Positions 25,662 to 38,734 are shown, counted from the stretch's first letter. The stretch: DNA of 64,000 nucleotides from Chiua virens (GCA_019787685.1 JAHNUO010000012.1:1488001-1552000); one strand, 5' to 3'. Program-made: numbers and translations. Notes: generated by a model not told the origin, from the letters alone.

Positions 25662-25875
25662 TGTGGTAGTACTGAGTGGGCGAGAAATTTTCACAGGCTG
25701 GACTATTCTATTCCGAAAATTGAGCGAGATGAGCCAGACTTGGTGAGTTATTTGTTTGCGCTCACGGTAAGTCAACTTACAAAGAGCTGACTCCAATTTT
25801 CTCACTTCGCCACTTGACTCCATACCCCAACCTTCTTAGCTCTACTCGATTCGTCAAGCCAGGACATTTCTCTAA

Positions 25876-28527
25876 ATGACTCCTCGACGTACCCGTGCAA
25901 AGAATGCATCTGTCCACCCTGGGGCAATTGTCCTTGCGTCACAGGGCAAGCGACGCACCAGGGCTGAAAAACAGGCTGACGACATCCAGGCAGCGGCTGA
26001 GAAAGCAGCGGCTGAGCAAGCAGAACAAGAGCGCATTGTCACTATTGCTAAGATGGTTATGGAGCTGCGAGCAAAGGAGCAGAATGGCGTCGCCACACCT
26101 GTGAGTTTTTCTAACCTTTACTTCGCCGTTGTCGTAGTATTCAAGTAGATTGTATTGTAGGAGCCTGAGGTCGCAGGCACGGTGCTGGGTCAGGATTCTC
26201 AGGCTTCCAGCACCATGAAGAGCACAAGCTCCATTCCTAACAGTACGCTAGGCAATCCTAGTAGCGTGGTTGAGCAAGGTCAGTTTGAATGCCATTTTTG
26301 TGAGGAATGTACGAGAGCTTACCATATCAACAGGCAACATCCGTCAAAGTCCATCGGATTCACAGGCAGTGGTGGCCACTAGTGCGAGACCAAAGACTCA
26401 GAGGGCACCAAAGGAATCACTCAAGGCGATGATCAACAAAGCCACCAAGACGATCGATACCGCGACTGTCTCACACACCAGATTAGACAAGGAGCCAAAC
26501 TTGTCACAATATCTCAAGTAGGTACCCATGCACCTGAGCATCAACGATCAGATCATGTTACTTCTCACTGAGTCTACATTGTGGTTTGTCAATTTGTTGA
26601 TTACTGACTACTATGAATCTGACAGGAAGAAATCGCTTTCTGGAACTGTCAAAGGGTGGGCTACACTTGTCCACGAGAAGACACAGTCAACGGCCTGTTC
26701 GGCGAATGGCAGCCAGGCGTCAACATTCCTCTCCGATAGCCAAGCTACAAAAGTCGATACCTGGGCAGCTACCGCCAGTACTCAGTGCTCAGAGACAGGC
26801 CTCAGTATCTCAAAGAAATTTGGTGGCTTTGACCTCGACGCGGAAGATGACAATGATGTGGAGATTGAAGGGCCGTCCATTTCTAGGAACGGAACGGAAA
26901 AGTTGACCAAGAACATCACAACGGTGCGCACTCAATACACATTCTCTGAGTCAGATAGTACAAAGATATTGATTAATCGACTGTTTTAGGTTATTCCCTC
27001 CTCTGTCGACAGTGACTCTGAGATCGAGGCGAGTCAGATCCACCCTCGCTATTCACCTCAGCCTCGTGTTTTCTCAGCCAGCAAGAGAAAGATGAAGGAG
27101 ATTGTTACAGACAGTGAGCCTGACGATGGTGAAATAGCCATGCAAATTGAGACCGACAAGGTGGATGCCAGTGGGATACGAACCACAACATCGGTGAGCC
27201 CAGGCCCATTTCAAGTCTCAATGTACGTGAACTCACTGGCAATCGACATCATACGATTCATACCAGACCTCTGTCAGTGTCACACATGCAGCAGACCCTC
27301 AGCCGGCGCTGAAGAAGGCCAAGGCAGCGCTCATCAAGACTCTGACTGCGGTTGAAACAGGTGCTCGCATGACTTCTGAGGGTATCACTGTCAGCGAAAC
27401 CAAGCCTGACTCGGAGAAGCCTGGTGTGGGTGGCACCCAGACTGAGCCCAAGTCTCGCAGCGAATACAAAAATATTGACCTCCCTGTTCATGCTGATCAT
27501 AGGTGGACGAATGTGTTCATGGCCACAGTTACTCTTTGGGCAGGCGGACAACCAAATATCTGGTCAATTCCTGACGAGTCTCTAGCGGCAGCACTCCAGG
27601 AAATATTCGCCGTTGTCTACCCCGAGGTACAGTATCGAGTTACAATTAATGGCGCTGTATTTGGTGTGGTACGTTATAGCCTCGCTTTCTTTTCTCATCC
27701 CCCCATTATCTTCGATGCTAAAATGTTGATAGGCATGGCAGCGCTTGCTTGAATGGCGCAGTGGATTTGGATCCACCGCCCTCGTTATGATCGTTCATTT
27801 CTTCTGGGAGGTCATCAAAAATATTTCAGAGACGGTCGATTCCAATGCCGCCATCAAAGAAATCGCCGAGCGCTTGATTGCTCCACCCCATTTTCGCTTT
27901 ATGCACGAAGATTACGACCATCCTGATTCTGCTCGCAACTTCCGTTCCCAGTTCATTCTGAAACTCATTGCGAGTGCACATTTGAGCAAGACCACTAGTG
28001 CTATTGACGTCCCATCCTTGAGCATCGCAAAGCTTCAGAAAGGCTACGGCATGGAGTGTGTTATTGCCCTTGCAGCCGCCGCGGTACAATTTCATTGCAT
28101 CCCTCAATTTTATGCACTGACTGTCTTGTTATCAAAGCTCGAGCGCGCAATTAACCTTGTCCGTGAGGGTTTCATTGATGTGCAGAATGCTGTGGACGAA
28201 ATGGCCGGGAAGAAGGGAAAGATGACCCTGCCGAAGTCGGTGAACAAAGCAACCGGAAACATGAGCAAAGGGAAATTCATGTTTTCTATGAGTAACTGGG
28301 GCAGTGAAACACGATCATATGCCGTCGCTGTCGCAAAAAAGGGTCAAGACAATACTGCCGATATCATTGCCTCTGCGTGTGTGCATCTTGGCCGCGGCCC
28401 CCTTGATTCTGCCAGTGGCTCCTCCGGATCCGGTGCTGACACGGTTGATCCGCGCTCGTGCCTTTGGTATTTCTTTCGACAATTTTTAGTTTGTATGGAA
28501 CTAATTGAGATTTTTTATTCAATTTGA
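25876..28527 (+). CDS. Plavaka-associated accessory protein
   Basis: Begins MTPRRTRAKNASVHPGAIVL and continues with a Lys/Ala/Glu-rich coiled-coil stretch (RRTRAEKQADDIQAAAEKAA). The first intron runs from 26,101 to about 26,160. Middle exons are Ser/Thr-rich with acidic patches. The last long exon (27,745-28,527) is more hydrophobic and ends near a Gly/Ser-rich tail. The protein type, opening with RRTRA plus a HPG segment, is found again and again next to Plavaka transposases in mushroom genomes. Its role in transposition is unknown. It starts 214 bp from the likely transposase start (52 bp from the upstream ATG), so the two genes share a divergent promoter. Exon boundaries in the middle are approximate. 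Confidence 0.65.
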
Positions 28528-28897
28528 CAACTCTAGATCTAACGATTCGTCCGCACAAGTCCAAGAACTTTGCCACCACTGCAATCACTTTCACTCCGCC
28601 CCCGCTAGATTTATCATTTATCACGCCGAGCTCTCGTCGACGTCCCCCTTTTACCCCTTTTACAAAATTTCGACCCCTTTAATTACTTTTTTGTGCCTAT
28701 TCTAGTTTTCCAATGGACAGTATGGCTCGAAATGAGCCGCTTTTCCTACTTTTACCAATTGCGACAGTTCATGCTAAGTGTGATCAAAGTGATTTACAAG
28801 TGACATTCAAGAAAACGAGTGGCCTCGAGCGACTTGTGCGGAAAGTTTGCTCAGGTCGGAAAAAGTTGGAAAAGTTCTGATAAGTTCTGAATAAGAC

Positions 28898-28926
28898 CGG
28901 ATAAGGCCGTGATGATTTTACTGATG
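28898..28926 (-). repeat. Right terminal inverted repeat of the Plavaka element
   Basis: 29 nt, inverse of 21,630-21,658 with one mismatch; ends GATTTTACTGATG, followed by TA. Confidence 0.9.
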
Positions 28927-31900
28927 TAGATGGTCAGCGAGCTTGGGGGGGAGGGAGAATAGAAGATGGAATCGCCAAAAGAACTCATCTTCGACCAATT
29001 TTGAGCCTTCAAATAAGCCGTAAATATCTTTCTTTACTCGTTGGATGACTTCAATAAGCTCTTCCGACGATGATGTATCCCCCGAGACCGATTCGGAGTC
29101 GCCCCATGTTTCCACCCAGTTCGGGATATCATTTGTTCCCGGCACGTCAAATGACCAGTGCCAAACAGCAAGTGCTATAACGTACGCGAAGTCTTCCGTG
29201 TTCACCGACTTCGGATCCACATATCGACACTGGACCAAATTTTTGTCGTACTTCCCGGGAACTTGAATCCACGAAGCAACTGCAGGTGGAAAGAGACATT
29301 CCTCATGCAACATAGCATCCACAGAGGTTTTGATTTTTGATACCTCGAAAGGAAAGCGTAGTTGGGGACTCCCAATCATCCCCAATTCGTCTTTAAGTTC
29401 TTGCACATGGTGGCCCAGAGCTGATTCCGAGTGGAACAACTGCTTCGAGTCGCACAGGCGTGTGGACCATACCAGCGAAATTGCTTCCTCCAAACCTGTT
29501 CTCCCAGTCAAAGGATCCAGTCTACAAGCATTGCTCGTCATGGCATGTAGGCGAGCGAGATATAGCCTGCTGGCCTGGTCGGTGATCCCCGTCAAACATC
29601 CCAATTCTGTATCAACTTTGTATGTATGATACACAATGGGCGGTGGTGGAGCCTGAGAAGTCTCGGAATTCTTAGGCCTGCGAGTTTCTCCTTTGACTTC
29701 ATCATCATCGTTGATCGTGACATATGTTTGATTGCCACTCCCTTCCAAACGCGGTTTACCCTCTCGAATGAGGACACATCTGGGTGTAAGATCCTCCTCG
29801 ATCTGGACACTGGGGCATAGAACCAACCGGTTAACCAAACCAATGAGTGTGCCAATGGACTGATTCTTGTCGAAAACCATGTTTTTGAAATCATTGGACT
29901 CAAGCTCGTGATTTCGGTTGACAAAAAAAGATAGTCCATAGCGGGGCAAGGAGACGGATATTTGTAGACTCGGAGCCGGGGAGGATGGTGCACCATGTAT
30001 TAAGGACTCGGATACCATGACGATGAGATTTTCAGGAATCTCAAGTCTTTTCAAAGGATGAGAAACTATTGCCCAGGTAGCACTTCGGATATCTACGAGC
30101 GACTGGAACCCCCTTGTGATGCGATAGCAGTTCCCAGACATGTGATGCATCCTCCAGTTGTCAGCAGACCGTTCCCATATTCTGCTGAGAGGGCGTATCT
30201 CGAGAATGGACGTAGCAACATTCAGCCAGTGCACATGGCCTGCGACAAGCATCAGAGGGAGGTCTGGTTCCAGTGTTCCGTGAGGAACAAGGTCAAGAAT
30301 TTCACCATCGTCGCCCTGTGCTTTGATCTGCAGCCTACCATCTCGGAACGAAAAGTGGACCTGGATAGACTTCAGTTTCGTGTAGTAGTGCATTACGTGG
30401 CCGGATGACTAACATAGTGGTTGGAAGTCATGGTCCTCGTAGAAAAATCCATCCCAGGAAGATCAGATGGATTGATGATGAAATTGTACTGCAAAAAATC
30501 ATTAGCAATTTTCACTGCAGTGAGATTCAACTACTACTCGCGTACATTTCTGAAAACTTGGTGGTACATTGGATGGTCCAGAATTGAATCCGGCAATCTG
30601 GTGCATACTGGCCTACCGTCCAACAGAAGAGACCCATCAAGCAGGTGAATGAGTATTGTCTGTGAAGGTCGATTCCTTGTTGCTCCAGTTTGGGACACAA
30701 GCCAGGGAGAATTCAGGTGCTGAAATGGCACCCATCGACAGGTGCCTGGCTGGTAACCAGGCCAAACCTTGTGAATCGCAAGGTCAATCCCGAGATCAGA
30801 TCCATCATCTTGAATAGCATCCCTGAGGACTCCAGCAAGGGCTAGAGAAAGGCGACAATTTTGCTCCAGGAGCAGTTGCGAATGTGTAGGGAGTTCTAAT
30901 GAACCGAAATCAATGGGTAACTCAACTGCTCAGTGTTACAATCACGTTTCACATTATTCTTTCACCTTCCTACTCAACACTCTCATTCATTATACAAGAT
31001 ACACAAATATCTATTACGGCATATATTGCCTCATGCCAAGGCTATACTCAGGATCATATCCCATTGGCCATTCCTTTATGACTCACTATGATTCATTATT
31101 AGACACGTGTTATCTCACGATGTCATAACCCATGCACAACACACGTGTATTCACACGTTATCTCTTATCTATGATTCCCTATGACTCATATCTATTATTA
31201 AAGCAGTGCTTATCTCATACATGCTTATACCACATTGTTACAGCATTGTTTCCTCATGTCTTTATCTATGACTTGCATACATGCATATACCTCATGTTAT
31301 CTCACCTTATCTACCAATCAGAACACTCATACTTATCTATGTATTCATACTCCGATTGTAGCTCCGCTTGTACTTTTAGTATATAAAGACTTGAATGCAG
31401 CACCAAGGGAACTCTAACAAAGTTCACCTTTGGTTTTCCCCCATTGTCTCTCATAGACAGATCACCTCTGTAGTTCTCGCCTCACTCGTCAGACTCACTT
31501 GCATTCAACCCTTACACTGACCACTACAACCACTTGCAAGTAACTCATAGTCTACGTTTGTTCTAGGTTGTTACACTCAGGGGTTAGGGCAACATACTCG
31601 AAATGTTAGCAGGAAACGTTGCACGTATAAGGAATGCACAAGTGAGTGCAATCTCGATGTCTTGTTGGGAATGGAGAAGCTTGTCGATTATAGCTGGATC
31701 CACATTGAAAGTACTTCGGCAAATGGAAGCCGTGTCCCTCAAAAGCTGGTAGCCTTCTTCATTTGGTGATTTGACCAGGTCATAGAGGAGACCTTGCACC
31801 CAATCAAAGGTCTTTGACAAATGTTTCGAAGGAGTTGTGTTGCCCATTCGACGATGTCCTTAGACATATTAGTGGCAACTGAATGGGCTAACCATGAAAT

Positions 31901-34063
31901 AATGGCCATTCCTGGCCCGTCACATAAGCCAGCAGAGAGGTCTATGAACAAGTTCTCGAGACCATCCAGAAGCACATAGCAGAATGAAGGATCCTGGAGA
32001 TCTTGATGCCAGAGTAAGTCTCCCCTATCAGAAAGGAATCCGACTTGGCCAGATGCTTGAGCCAGTAAGAGGAAATTTTCATAACGACGGAAATTCAAAC
32101 TTCTACTGCGTAGCTCTCGTAGAATATTGATCCATTGGAGCACACCACCGCTCCACAGATGTGCAAACGTGATGAATTCATGGAGGGGGAGATCCGGATG
32201 GCACTGTCCTTGAGCAGACAAAACTTGATTTGGCGTATGCCCAGTGACATCAAGATATTTTTGCAACCCTGAATACCTGTAGGGTCCGGCCGGAAGCTGG
32301 TAGGTTTTACCACCTGAAGTGAAAAGTTTGTGTAGTTCCCAGTTGTCCGAGTCTAAACCCACTGTGTTGTAATATTGCAATCCAACCCGGTCTTCTGGGG
32401 AAGAAAAGTCAAGGTGAATGTTTGATCTCGGATACCTGATGCAGTATGGCTGTAATTCTGGGACTACATTGTGAATGGCACGAGTAATGTGCTGAAGTTC
32501 GGAGGAAGAACCCGCAAGAAGATAGGTGATTGACTGCCAAATTTGAAATGATATTGGGGGTTGCAACTCGAATATGACAGCTTTAGCATCCCGAGGTTCT
32601 GAGGGTAGTAGGTGTTTCCCAATGCGATCTTTGAGGTGTTGAAGGTTTGCGGAACCGTTGAAGTACCATACAGGAAAACTGTTATCCGTGAATCCACTTG
32701 ACAACACTGACCATCCTTGGTATGCTCCGTGATGCCTGTCAGAAAGGTATTGACATAGCCGGCGGATGTGGTAAATGCTCATGGGATCAGGAAGAAGCAC
32801 TTGACTGAGAAATGTCGACGAAATTTGAGGGGAGTAGTCAGTGAGAATAGAGATCTCGCTGGTGACAAGTTTATCGATAGCAACCCAGAGTTCGGCTGCA
32901 GTCAAGGTGAGAGTGGACCAGTATTTGGGACGGTCCTTGTAGTCAGAGAGCTCATATACGCTTGACATGTACTGTGCTATCAAAGTGTCGAGCTGGACAC
33001 AAGCCTTGTCCACATTTTCGACGGATGAGACCCAGTTGTCAATGTCTTTCTCAACCAGGTGCTCAACATTGCGAAGTGTGAGGATGGGATCATCCAAATA
33101 TGCCTCCCGGAAGAGTCTCCCTTCCAAAGACAGCAAGTCATTGAGAGTCCCCTGGATGTGGAGAGAGGGAATAGAAATAGGGTTTCGATGGTGATGCTGA
33201 TGGATTGTAATGGATGATATGTATTCATGAGTATGAGGGAGAGAGAGTTGGATGTCTTTGGTGAGATTGAGCTGGGAGGGATTGAATGGTGAGTAGAGGA
33301 AATCAACTGCCAGTGTATTCTTCCATCTCTCGTCAACAGTTTCTGAAAGACGGGTGCAAGTGTGCAACATGGCGTCAGAGAGCCACTGAGGAGGAGAGTG
33401 AAGCTTTCTGAGATGTCAGAGAATTTTGACCGTCATCAAGTGGATCAAATCACTGGGAATGCTGGTGTTAACGGCATGATTCGCTAGTTCCAGCATGAAA
33501 AACAATATGAACTCTTTGTATACAGAATGTCCAAGAGGAGAGCGGTCGAGGGACAATTGGATAGCAACTCTGGTGAGAAGCCACAGTGACGAGCGAGACC
33601 ACCGTCCGTTGTCCTCAGCTGGGGCGATGTTGAAATAAATTGGTTCTGTAACATAATGGCGAACATGTTTCATAATATGGAAAGGTTCAGCAGGATGACC
33701 GATAGCACAGAGAATGCCTTTGAGTATTTTTGTGGAATATGGATTAGCGAAAAACATGTCGGTATCGTGTTTCGGAGGGTAATCGTCTTCGTCTCGTTGC
33801 AACATATGGGAGAGGAAATCCGCAAGACTGGACTGGAAGTGTCTTTGACCAAAAATGTGATTCAGAACCTCGATAACCAGCTCGGGGTATGAATAATTGA
33901 TCCTCTCTTGGGTGTCGAACGGAAAGTATTGAAGTAAATCGAATGGTTCATAAAGTGTATAATGATCCTGCTTCCTGAGGATGAACCCAGTATGTTGAGA
34001 TCGAAAGGGGAATACTAATATATCTGTGGATGGTGAGCGAAGAGCTACCACCTGAAGATACAC
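28918..34063 (-). pseudogene. DUF3638/DUF3645 giant gene copy A, middle part
   Basis: Exons 34,063-33,416, 33,370-31,739, 31,847-31,584, about 30,731-30,534 and 30,393-28,918 match copy B exons at 59.6-55.2 kb in order. The N-terminal block (SYPELVIEVLNHIFGQRHFQ, SSLWLLTRVAIQLSLDRSPL) looks like the DUF6606 region that opens these giant proteins. Later segments, such as LTGRTGLEEAISLVWSTR, are well conserved between the copies. Reading frames are open over long exons (1.6 and 1.5 kb), so the copy lost function recently, by insertions rather than slow decay. A solo LTR sits in the intron or exon junction at 30,934-31,575. The exon at the lower end is cut by the Plavaka element. Confidence 0.75.
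30934..31575. mobile_element. Solo LTR, 642 bp
   Basis: Starts TGTTACAATC and ends GTTGTTACA (TG...CA termini), flanked by the direct repeat CTCAG (30,929-30,933 and 31,576-31,580). A TATA box TATATAAAG lies at 31,380-31,388. No internal retroelement genes follow. Copy B at 57,179-57,195 reads straight through the same flanks, which shows the empty site. Its sequence differs from the 716-bp LTR farther right, apart from the shared TGTTACAAT start, so it comes from another family. Left behind by LTR-LTR recombination. Confidence 0.88.
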
Positions 34064-34451
34064 AAGGTTATACCTCCTGTTGTCATCCCTTCAAGCCATG
34101 AAATGATGTCCTTCTGAGACAGATGAAATTCCTTCTCCTTTTGAGATAGGATGATGGCTTTGAGTCTGCATGAATATGCTTGCTCGTGGCTATGAGAAAG
34201 GAATGAGTCAATGTACATAGTCATTCTGAGATAATCTAGATTATGTACATGACAGATACGGAGTAAATTTATGGCTGAGGCTGAAAGGGGGTTTGTTGAG
34301 TGGTTTGGGAGAAAAACCCAGAGGGTTTTCAGCCGGAGGCAGGCCTGATCTGTGGATGGCCAAGGTGAGCTGTGATTCTGCAAACTAGGAGCCCGCAACG
34401 CACAAGTGCAGCTCGGTGCCCATCCACTAGGAGTGGGTGAAGAGGCTTACC

Positions 34452-35498
34452 TCAACGGACAGGAGGCATGGCTCTGCGATTAAATGCTTCTAAGATCTCC
34501 AGTTCCACTTGCAAGAATGGGGCAAGGATGAGCGCGTGCTCTCTTAGGTATCCAGTGAATGATTCTCCAGCCCAGCGACCCATTGTTTTGACAACATCAA
34601 AAGGAACGCCTTTGAGTAGATAGTGTAGGGTCCCACCGATACGTAGGCTGTGTCCCTTGATGTCCACAAGATTATGCTGTTTGGCGATGGCGGCAATGCA
34701 TGTCGTTACCTGGTTTTTTGAGAGTGGACGAAGACCAGTTTTGGGATGTCTCCAGGTGAATAGATGAAGGTGGGAGGGTGCGGCATTCACTCGTATGTGG
34801 TTTTTTAAGGCTTCGTCCGGATCGGTGATGCAGCCTGGGCAAGGGGCCCATTGTGCATGTTCCCCTTTTTCCTTGTTGCATTTGGTGAATGGTATGAAGA
34901 AGTCAGTGACTGGGCGTTGCTCTTGGTCTAGTGTGAATTTCACATCTCATTTGGCGATGTGTTTGCCCGGTGTGTATCTTGTGATGGCTGGGACCGTGAA
35001 TTCGCCAAGCCTAGAGACTGAGTAGAAGACGGTGGTTATGCATGCAAGGATGGCTGTGTCGCATGGGTCATTGCAATCGAGTTCGCTATAGAGGATCTTG
35101 AGATCTTCGAGTGTGATTGGGGGTCGTTTGGGTCTTTTGGCGGAGCTCAGGGTGAGTTTGGCTGCGCCTTGCAGTAAGAGCTTAAGCTCGTCTTGGTTGA
35201 TATTCCAGGGGAAGCCATGCAGTAGATGCCATGCCCGGATGGCTGCTGAGTAATTGGCAATGGCAGAGCCAGAATATGTGCCAGCCAGGCTGGCCAGGAA
35301 AGCACTGAGCCTGGGTCGTGAGACCGGGCATTGTTCTGGTTCTGGGACTTGGTTAAGGTCGCAGTATACATGGAAAACTAAGAGGCCAGTTCCGTATAAT
35401 TCTTTGGTGCTGACTTCCCAGGAGGCTCCGATCACCTCGAGGATACGGTCGAGCGCTTGCTCAGAGATGGGATGTACTGCAGGATTTGGATTGGCCAC
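34452..35498 (-). pseudogene. Tyrosine recombinase of the DIRS-like element, one nonsense codon
   Basis: Phage-integrase-fold recombinase that joins the circular cDNA to the genome. The N-terminal SAM-like part reads VSTKELYGTGLLVFHVYC; the catalytic part has an SRLGEFT arginine region and, near the end, GHSLRIGGTLHYLLKG (HxxR) with MGRWAGESFTGYLREHA holding the tyrosine. A single in-frame TGA at 34,946-34,944, between HIAK and DVKF, splits the frame; the two halves are otherwise in the same frame. A CGA to TGA change would explain it. The frame opens with GTG at 35,498 after an AG, so an upstream exon is likely. Confidence 0.78.
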
Positions 35499-36286
35499 TT
35501 GGCGGTGAAGGTAATATATCCCGGCTGTAGTGCAATACTCAGGGGGATTGAAAGAAATAGAAAGAGGGTGAAGGAATGCGATTCCGTTCGACCCAGGGAC
35601 AACACTGAGTTGGTGAACGACGAATAATGGTTTTTGAGTAGTCCGAGATGAATCCGGGGCGAATCCGGATTAAAACGGATAGAAAAGCAGACACGGCAGT
35701 CCAATCCGGATTGAGAAAATATGAGGAGAGCGAGAGAAAAATGAACATCGACCGAAAACGATGTGAGACAGATGCACACAGGCAAAAGCTACTGTATTTT
35801 TGTCAATACAGTGAATTTATAGTCCTCGGGAATACCCTCAGACTCGTCCTAAGTAAGGATAATAATAAAAAGAAGGTTTTCATACGGTATAAAGTTCGAG
35901 AGGCACCCGAACGTCCCTGCAAGGGCTGTGTGACATGGTCTAGCCAATGCTAAGTATGAATAAGGAGCATCAAAAATAAAATAAAAGAGTCCGAGGCAAA
36001 ACGGGCGCGGATACAGCAATCTGGATGAGTTCGCACATGCAGACAGATCAGGATCAGGATCGGGTGATGACAGGGTGCAGAAATGTGCTATGCGAGCACA
36101 GGGAATACCTATTCCCTACAGCGGGCTTGGGGGGAAAGAGGGAGCCAAAGGCATAATCAGTCTCGGGTGGGGCAATGCGGGCGGTTTGGGGATGGGAGAG
36201 GGATTAGGTTGGCTGGGTATGGGCGGGTTTTAGAATTTGCATTTGAGGTGCCAGCTGGTATGGGGGCATCGAAACGTGAGGGTGCG
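35499..36286. other. Non-coding spacer inside the DIRS-like element
   Basis: About 790 bases between the RT and recombinase frames, A/T-rich around 35,860-36,000. Likely holds the recombinase promoter and perhaps terminal-repeat complementary sequence; nothing specific was recognised. Confidence 0.4.
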
Positions 36287-38011
36287 TTATTGCTGATTGC
36301 CGGTGCCTTTGAAGGCATTGACGATGAGTTCATGCTCCTCGATGGATTGGGCACGACGGTAGTCATCAGCTTCTTGCCTTTCCTTGATACATGCAATAGT
36401 TCTGGCGGCGGATGCTGAGTAAGCACCCTCTCTGCAGAGACGTAGCTCTTTGCTTGAGAGGGGTTGTTCTGCGTCGATGATGTATTCAGCGAGGTAGTTT
36501 GGGGTGAGTGGGTGTTTGAGGTGTTTGTTTGTGTCTCTATAGAAGCCGCGAGACGGGAGATCGGCAGGATTGTCAGCGCTAGGGATCCATCTTGCGAGAA
36601 CACCGAGGATGTGTTGTGAGTTTTCCACGAGGTGATGGATGTGCTTGAAAACCTCGTTGACGGCAGGATTTCTGTGGCGTCCGACGTGCCAACCATTGAC
36701 AACGCCAGTGTTGTCGCAGTGGACAATGATGTGGTGAGGTGTGTGTAGGGAATGGTCAATGGCGATAATGAGAAGCTCGAGGCCGATGGCTTCCGCCCAT
36801 CCGATATCACGCTCTCCGTGAAGGGTAGACCATCCTGGGATGAGGCGCCAGGCTCTCCATTCGTCTCCAACGATGATTCCAATGCCAACGCCAGAGCTAG
36901 CATCGGAGAATGCTTGGAGGTCGAGAAAGGAGGGAGGGGGGGTAATAGAGCGTGTGAAATTTTCAGTTTCTAGGCAGTGGAGCCACCATATAAGGTCATC
37001 TTTTACTCGCCTGTCTGGGTGATGTAGGGCGAAAGGTTTCTTGGCGCAGGTGGCCAGCATGGCTTCGAGGCCGGTTAGGTAGGCCCTACCCTGTGGTGAG
37101 ATAGCCGAGACGTGTAATAGCTTACCGTACAATTCTTGTACGTGTTGTAGGGTGTGGCGGTCTCGGGCTAGCCAGAGGCGTATGGCGTTCAGGTATTTTC
37201 CTGATTTGGATCGTGGCAGGGAGATGGTTCGGTTCTTGAGGTCCCAGAGGAAACCGATGTATATGGTGGAAGGGCCAAAGGGCTGATCCTTGGAGGCTTC
37301 CCAGGGCACGCCGAGTTCGTGTGCCACGCGGTCGATGTCATCGATGTTGTACGTGAAGGACGCGTCATGTTCAGAGCGCGGGGATGAGCTGGAAAGGTCT
37401 CTGAGGGGCCATTTGAAGTCTTCACTGGCTTCCTCCCATGATCCGTCAGGTAGAAGGGCTCCTTCGAACCATCTCCTGCTTTGGGAGTGGGTCTCGCCGT
37501 TGGCCTGGATTTCATTGGCCCAGGCTTGTCTGCGGTTGTTGTAATTAGTTAGCTGTGCACGGGGAATGCGGAAGAAAACGTGGTCATCAACCCATTTGTC
37601 AAGTGGGCCTATACCCAGATGGCGCAAGATGTCTGCGCCTGTATCTGCGATTATGCCGTATACGCCGCATGAAGGCAATGCACCGAAGGCTGCGCAAGTG
37701 TCTATGCAGCCTTGATTTTCAGATAGCTTGACCACCGCTGCGGGCCACTGGGAGGGGTGCAGGGGAATGGTGCAGTACGCCTCTGCAACGTCCCGCTTCG
37801 CCACTTCGGAGCCCTGGGGAAGTTTGGAGATTAAAAGGTATACCGCTGAGAATTTACCCCACGTGCATGGGAAATGCTCGGAGGTAATGCTGTCGTTGAT
37901 GGACGCATTGGGAAAGGCCGCTGACATGTTGTAAGGGAATGAGAAGTTCTGTATAAGCCTGAACTTGTCAGGACGACCTGGTTTGGGAATTAGAGAGAGG
38001 GGGGAAGCCTG

Positions 38012-38016
38012 GTATG
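38012..38016. repeat. Target site duplication GTATG, left
   Basis: GTATG directly before the 5' LTR, repeated at 45,697-45,701 directly after the 3' LTR. Confidence 0.93.
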
Positions 38017-38732
38017 TGTTACAATTTCTTTCTTTCATCGTTCTTGTACTTCTTCACTACACTCGATACCTAGGTATCTTCGTACGTTCATCCGTATGCT
38101 TTCCTTTTCACACTTGTATCTCCGCACCGGCCTTACCCGGATGCTTACGTTCTTCCTTTCTCGTCCTCATCCGATGGCATCGCACTTACTCATTCATTTC
38201 TCGTCATCATCCGATGGCTTCGCATTTGTCATTTCATCTTCGTCATCGTCCGCTGCCATCGCATCGTACGATTTCCCCTTTTGATTACTGCGCACCCTTT
38301 TTGGCCTTTTGACCCTTCCGCTCTTCCGGCCTACCTCTTTTAGTTACTTGGTCCGTGCGCAGTTACGTAGTATAAATACCTCGCAGCGATACTCCTGTAC
38401 TCAAGTCTTGATCTCCGCAATACTAGCTGAGTATCTCTGCTCCACTCGCCACAGCGCTTGTGACCACTCGACTGGACTACTCTTAGTCCTTTAACCACTC
38501 GGACTCTTCGTAGTCAATCCTCGACTGTCCCTCGGGTATAGATTCCCAACAGGACAACTCTCAGCAACGCCTGAGTTTTCACTCGTCTCTCTGGTAGCAT
38601 TCAGCTGACCAGAACCCTCGTTCAACTCTTCAGCGCACCACGTATCAAGTGGTGGTTGTTTGAGTTATCGCAGCCACTTGGTACTTGGCGCTTTTGCGGC
38701 TACGATAGGTCCTACCTGGAACTATCGTAACA
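38017..38732 (+). repeat. 5' LTR of the Ty3 element
   Basis: Starts TGTTACAATTTC, ends TATCGTAACA. TATA box TATAAATAC at 38,371-38,379. The 11-mer AGTCTTGATCT at 38,404-38,414, about 33 nt after the TATA start, is the exact complement of the primer site at 38,735-38,745, which marks the likely mRNA start. Confidence 0.95.
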
Positions 38733-38734
38733 TA

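Larger units (their letters stand above)
21630..28926. mobile_element. Plavaka-type DNA transposon, full length (7.3 kb)
   Basis: Terminal inverted repeats of 29 nt (21,630-21,658 and 28,898-28,926) begin CATCAGTAAAATCA and differ at one position. TA flanks both ends. It carries the transposase on the minus strand and the typical partner gene on the plus strand, divergently arranged around 25.7-25.9 kb. It sits inside DUF3638 copy A, between the exon ending near 28,929 and the one starting near 21,580. Copy B has no insertion at the matching place (about 55,160-55,195). Internal direct repeats of AAGTTCTGA lie next to the right end. Plavaka elements are a mushroom-specific lineage related to CACTA transposons; that placement is from prior knowledge. 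Confidence 0.88.

Noticed and set aside
30934..31575. Reading the 642-bp block as a long intron of copy A
   Set aside because: TG...CA ends, 5-bp direct repeats, a TATA box and the empty site in copy B show an LTR.
34168..34450. 117-codon frame 34,398-34,045 as a separate gene
   Set aside because: It is the left end of the DIRS-like element fused in frame by chance to the second exon of DUF3638 copy A.
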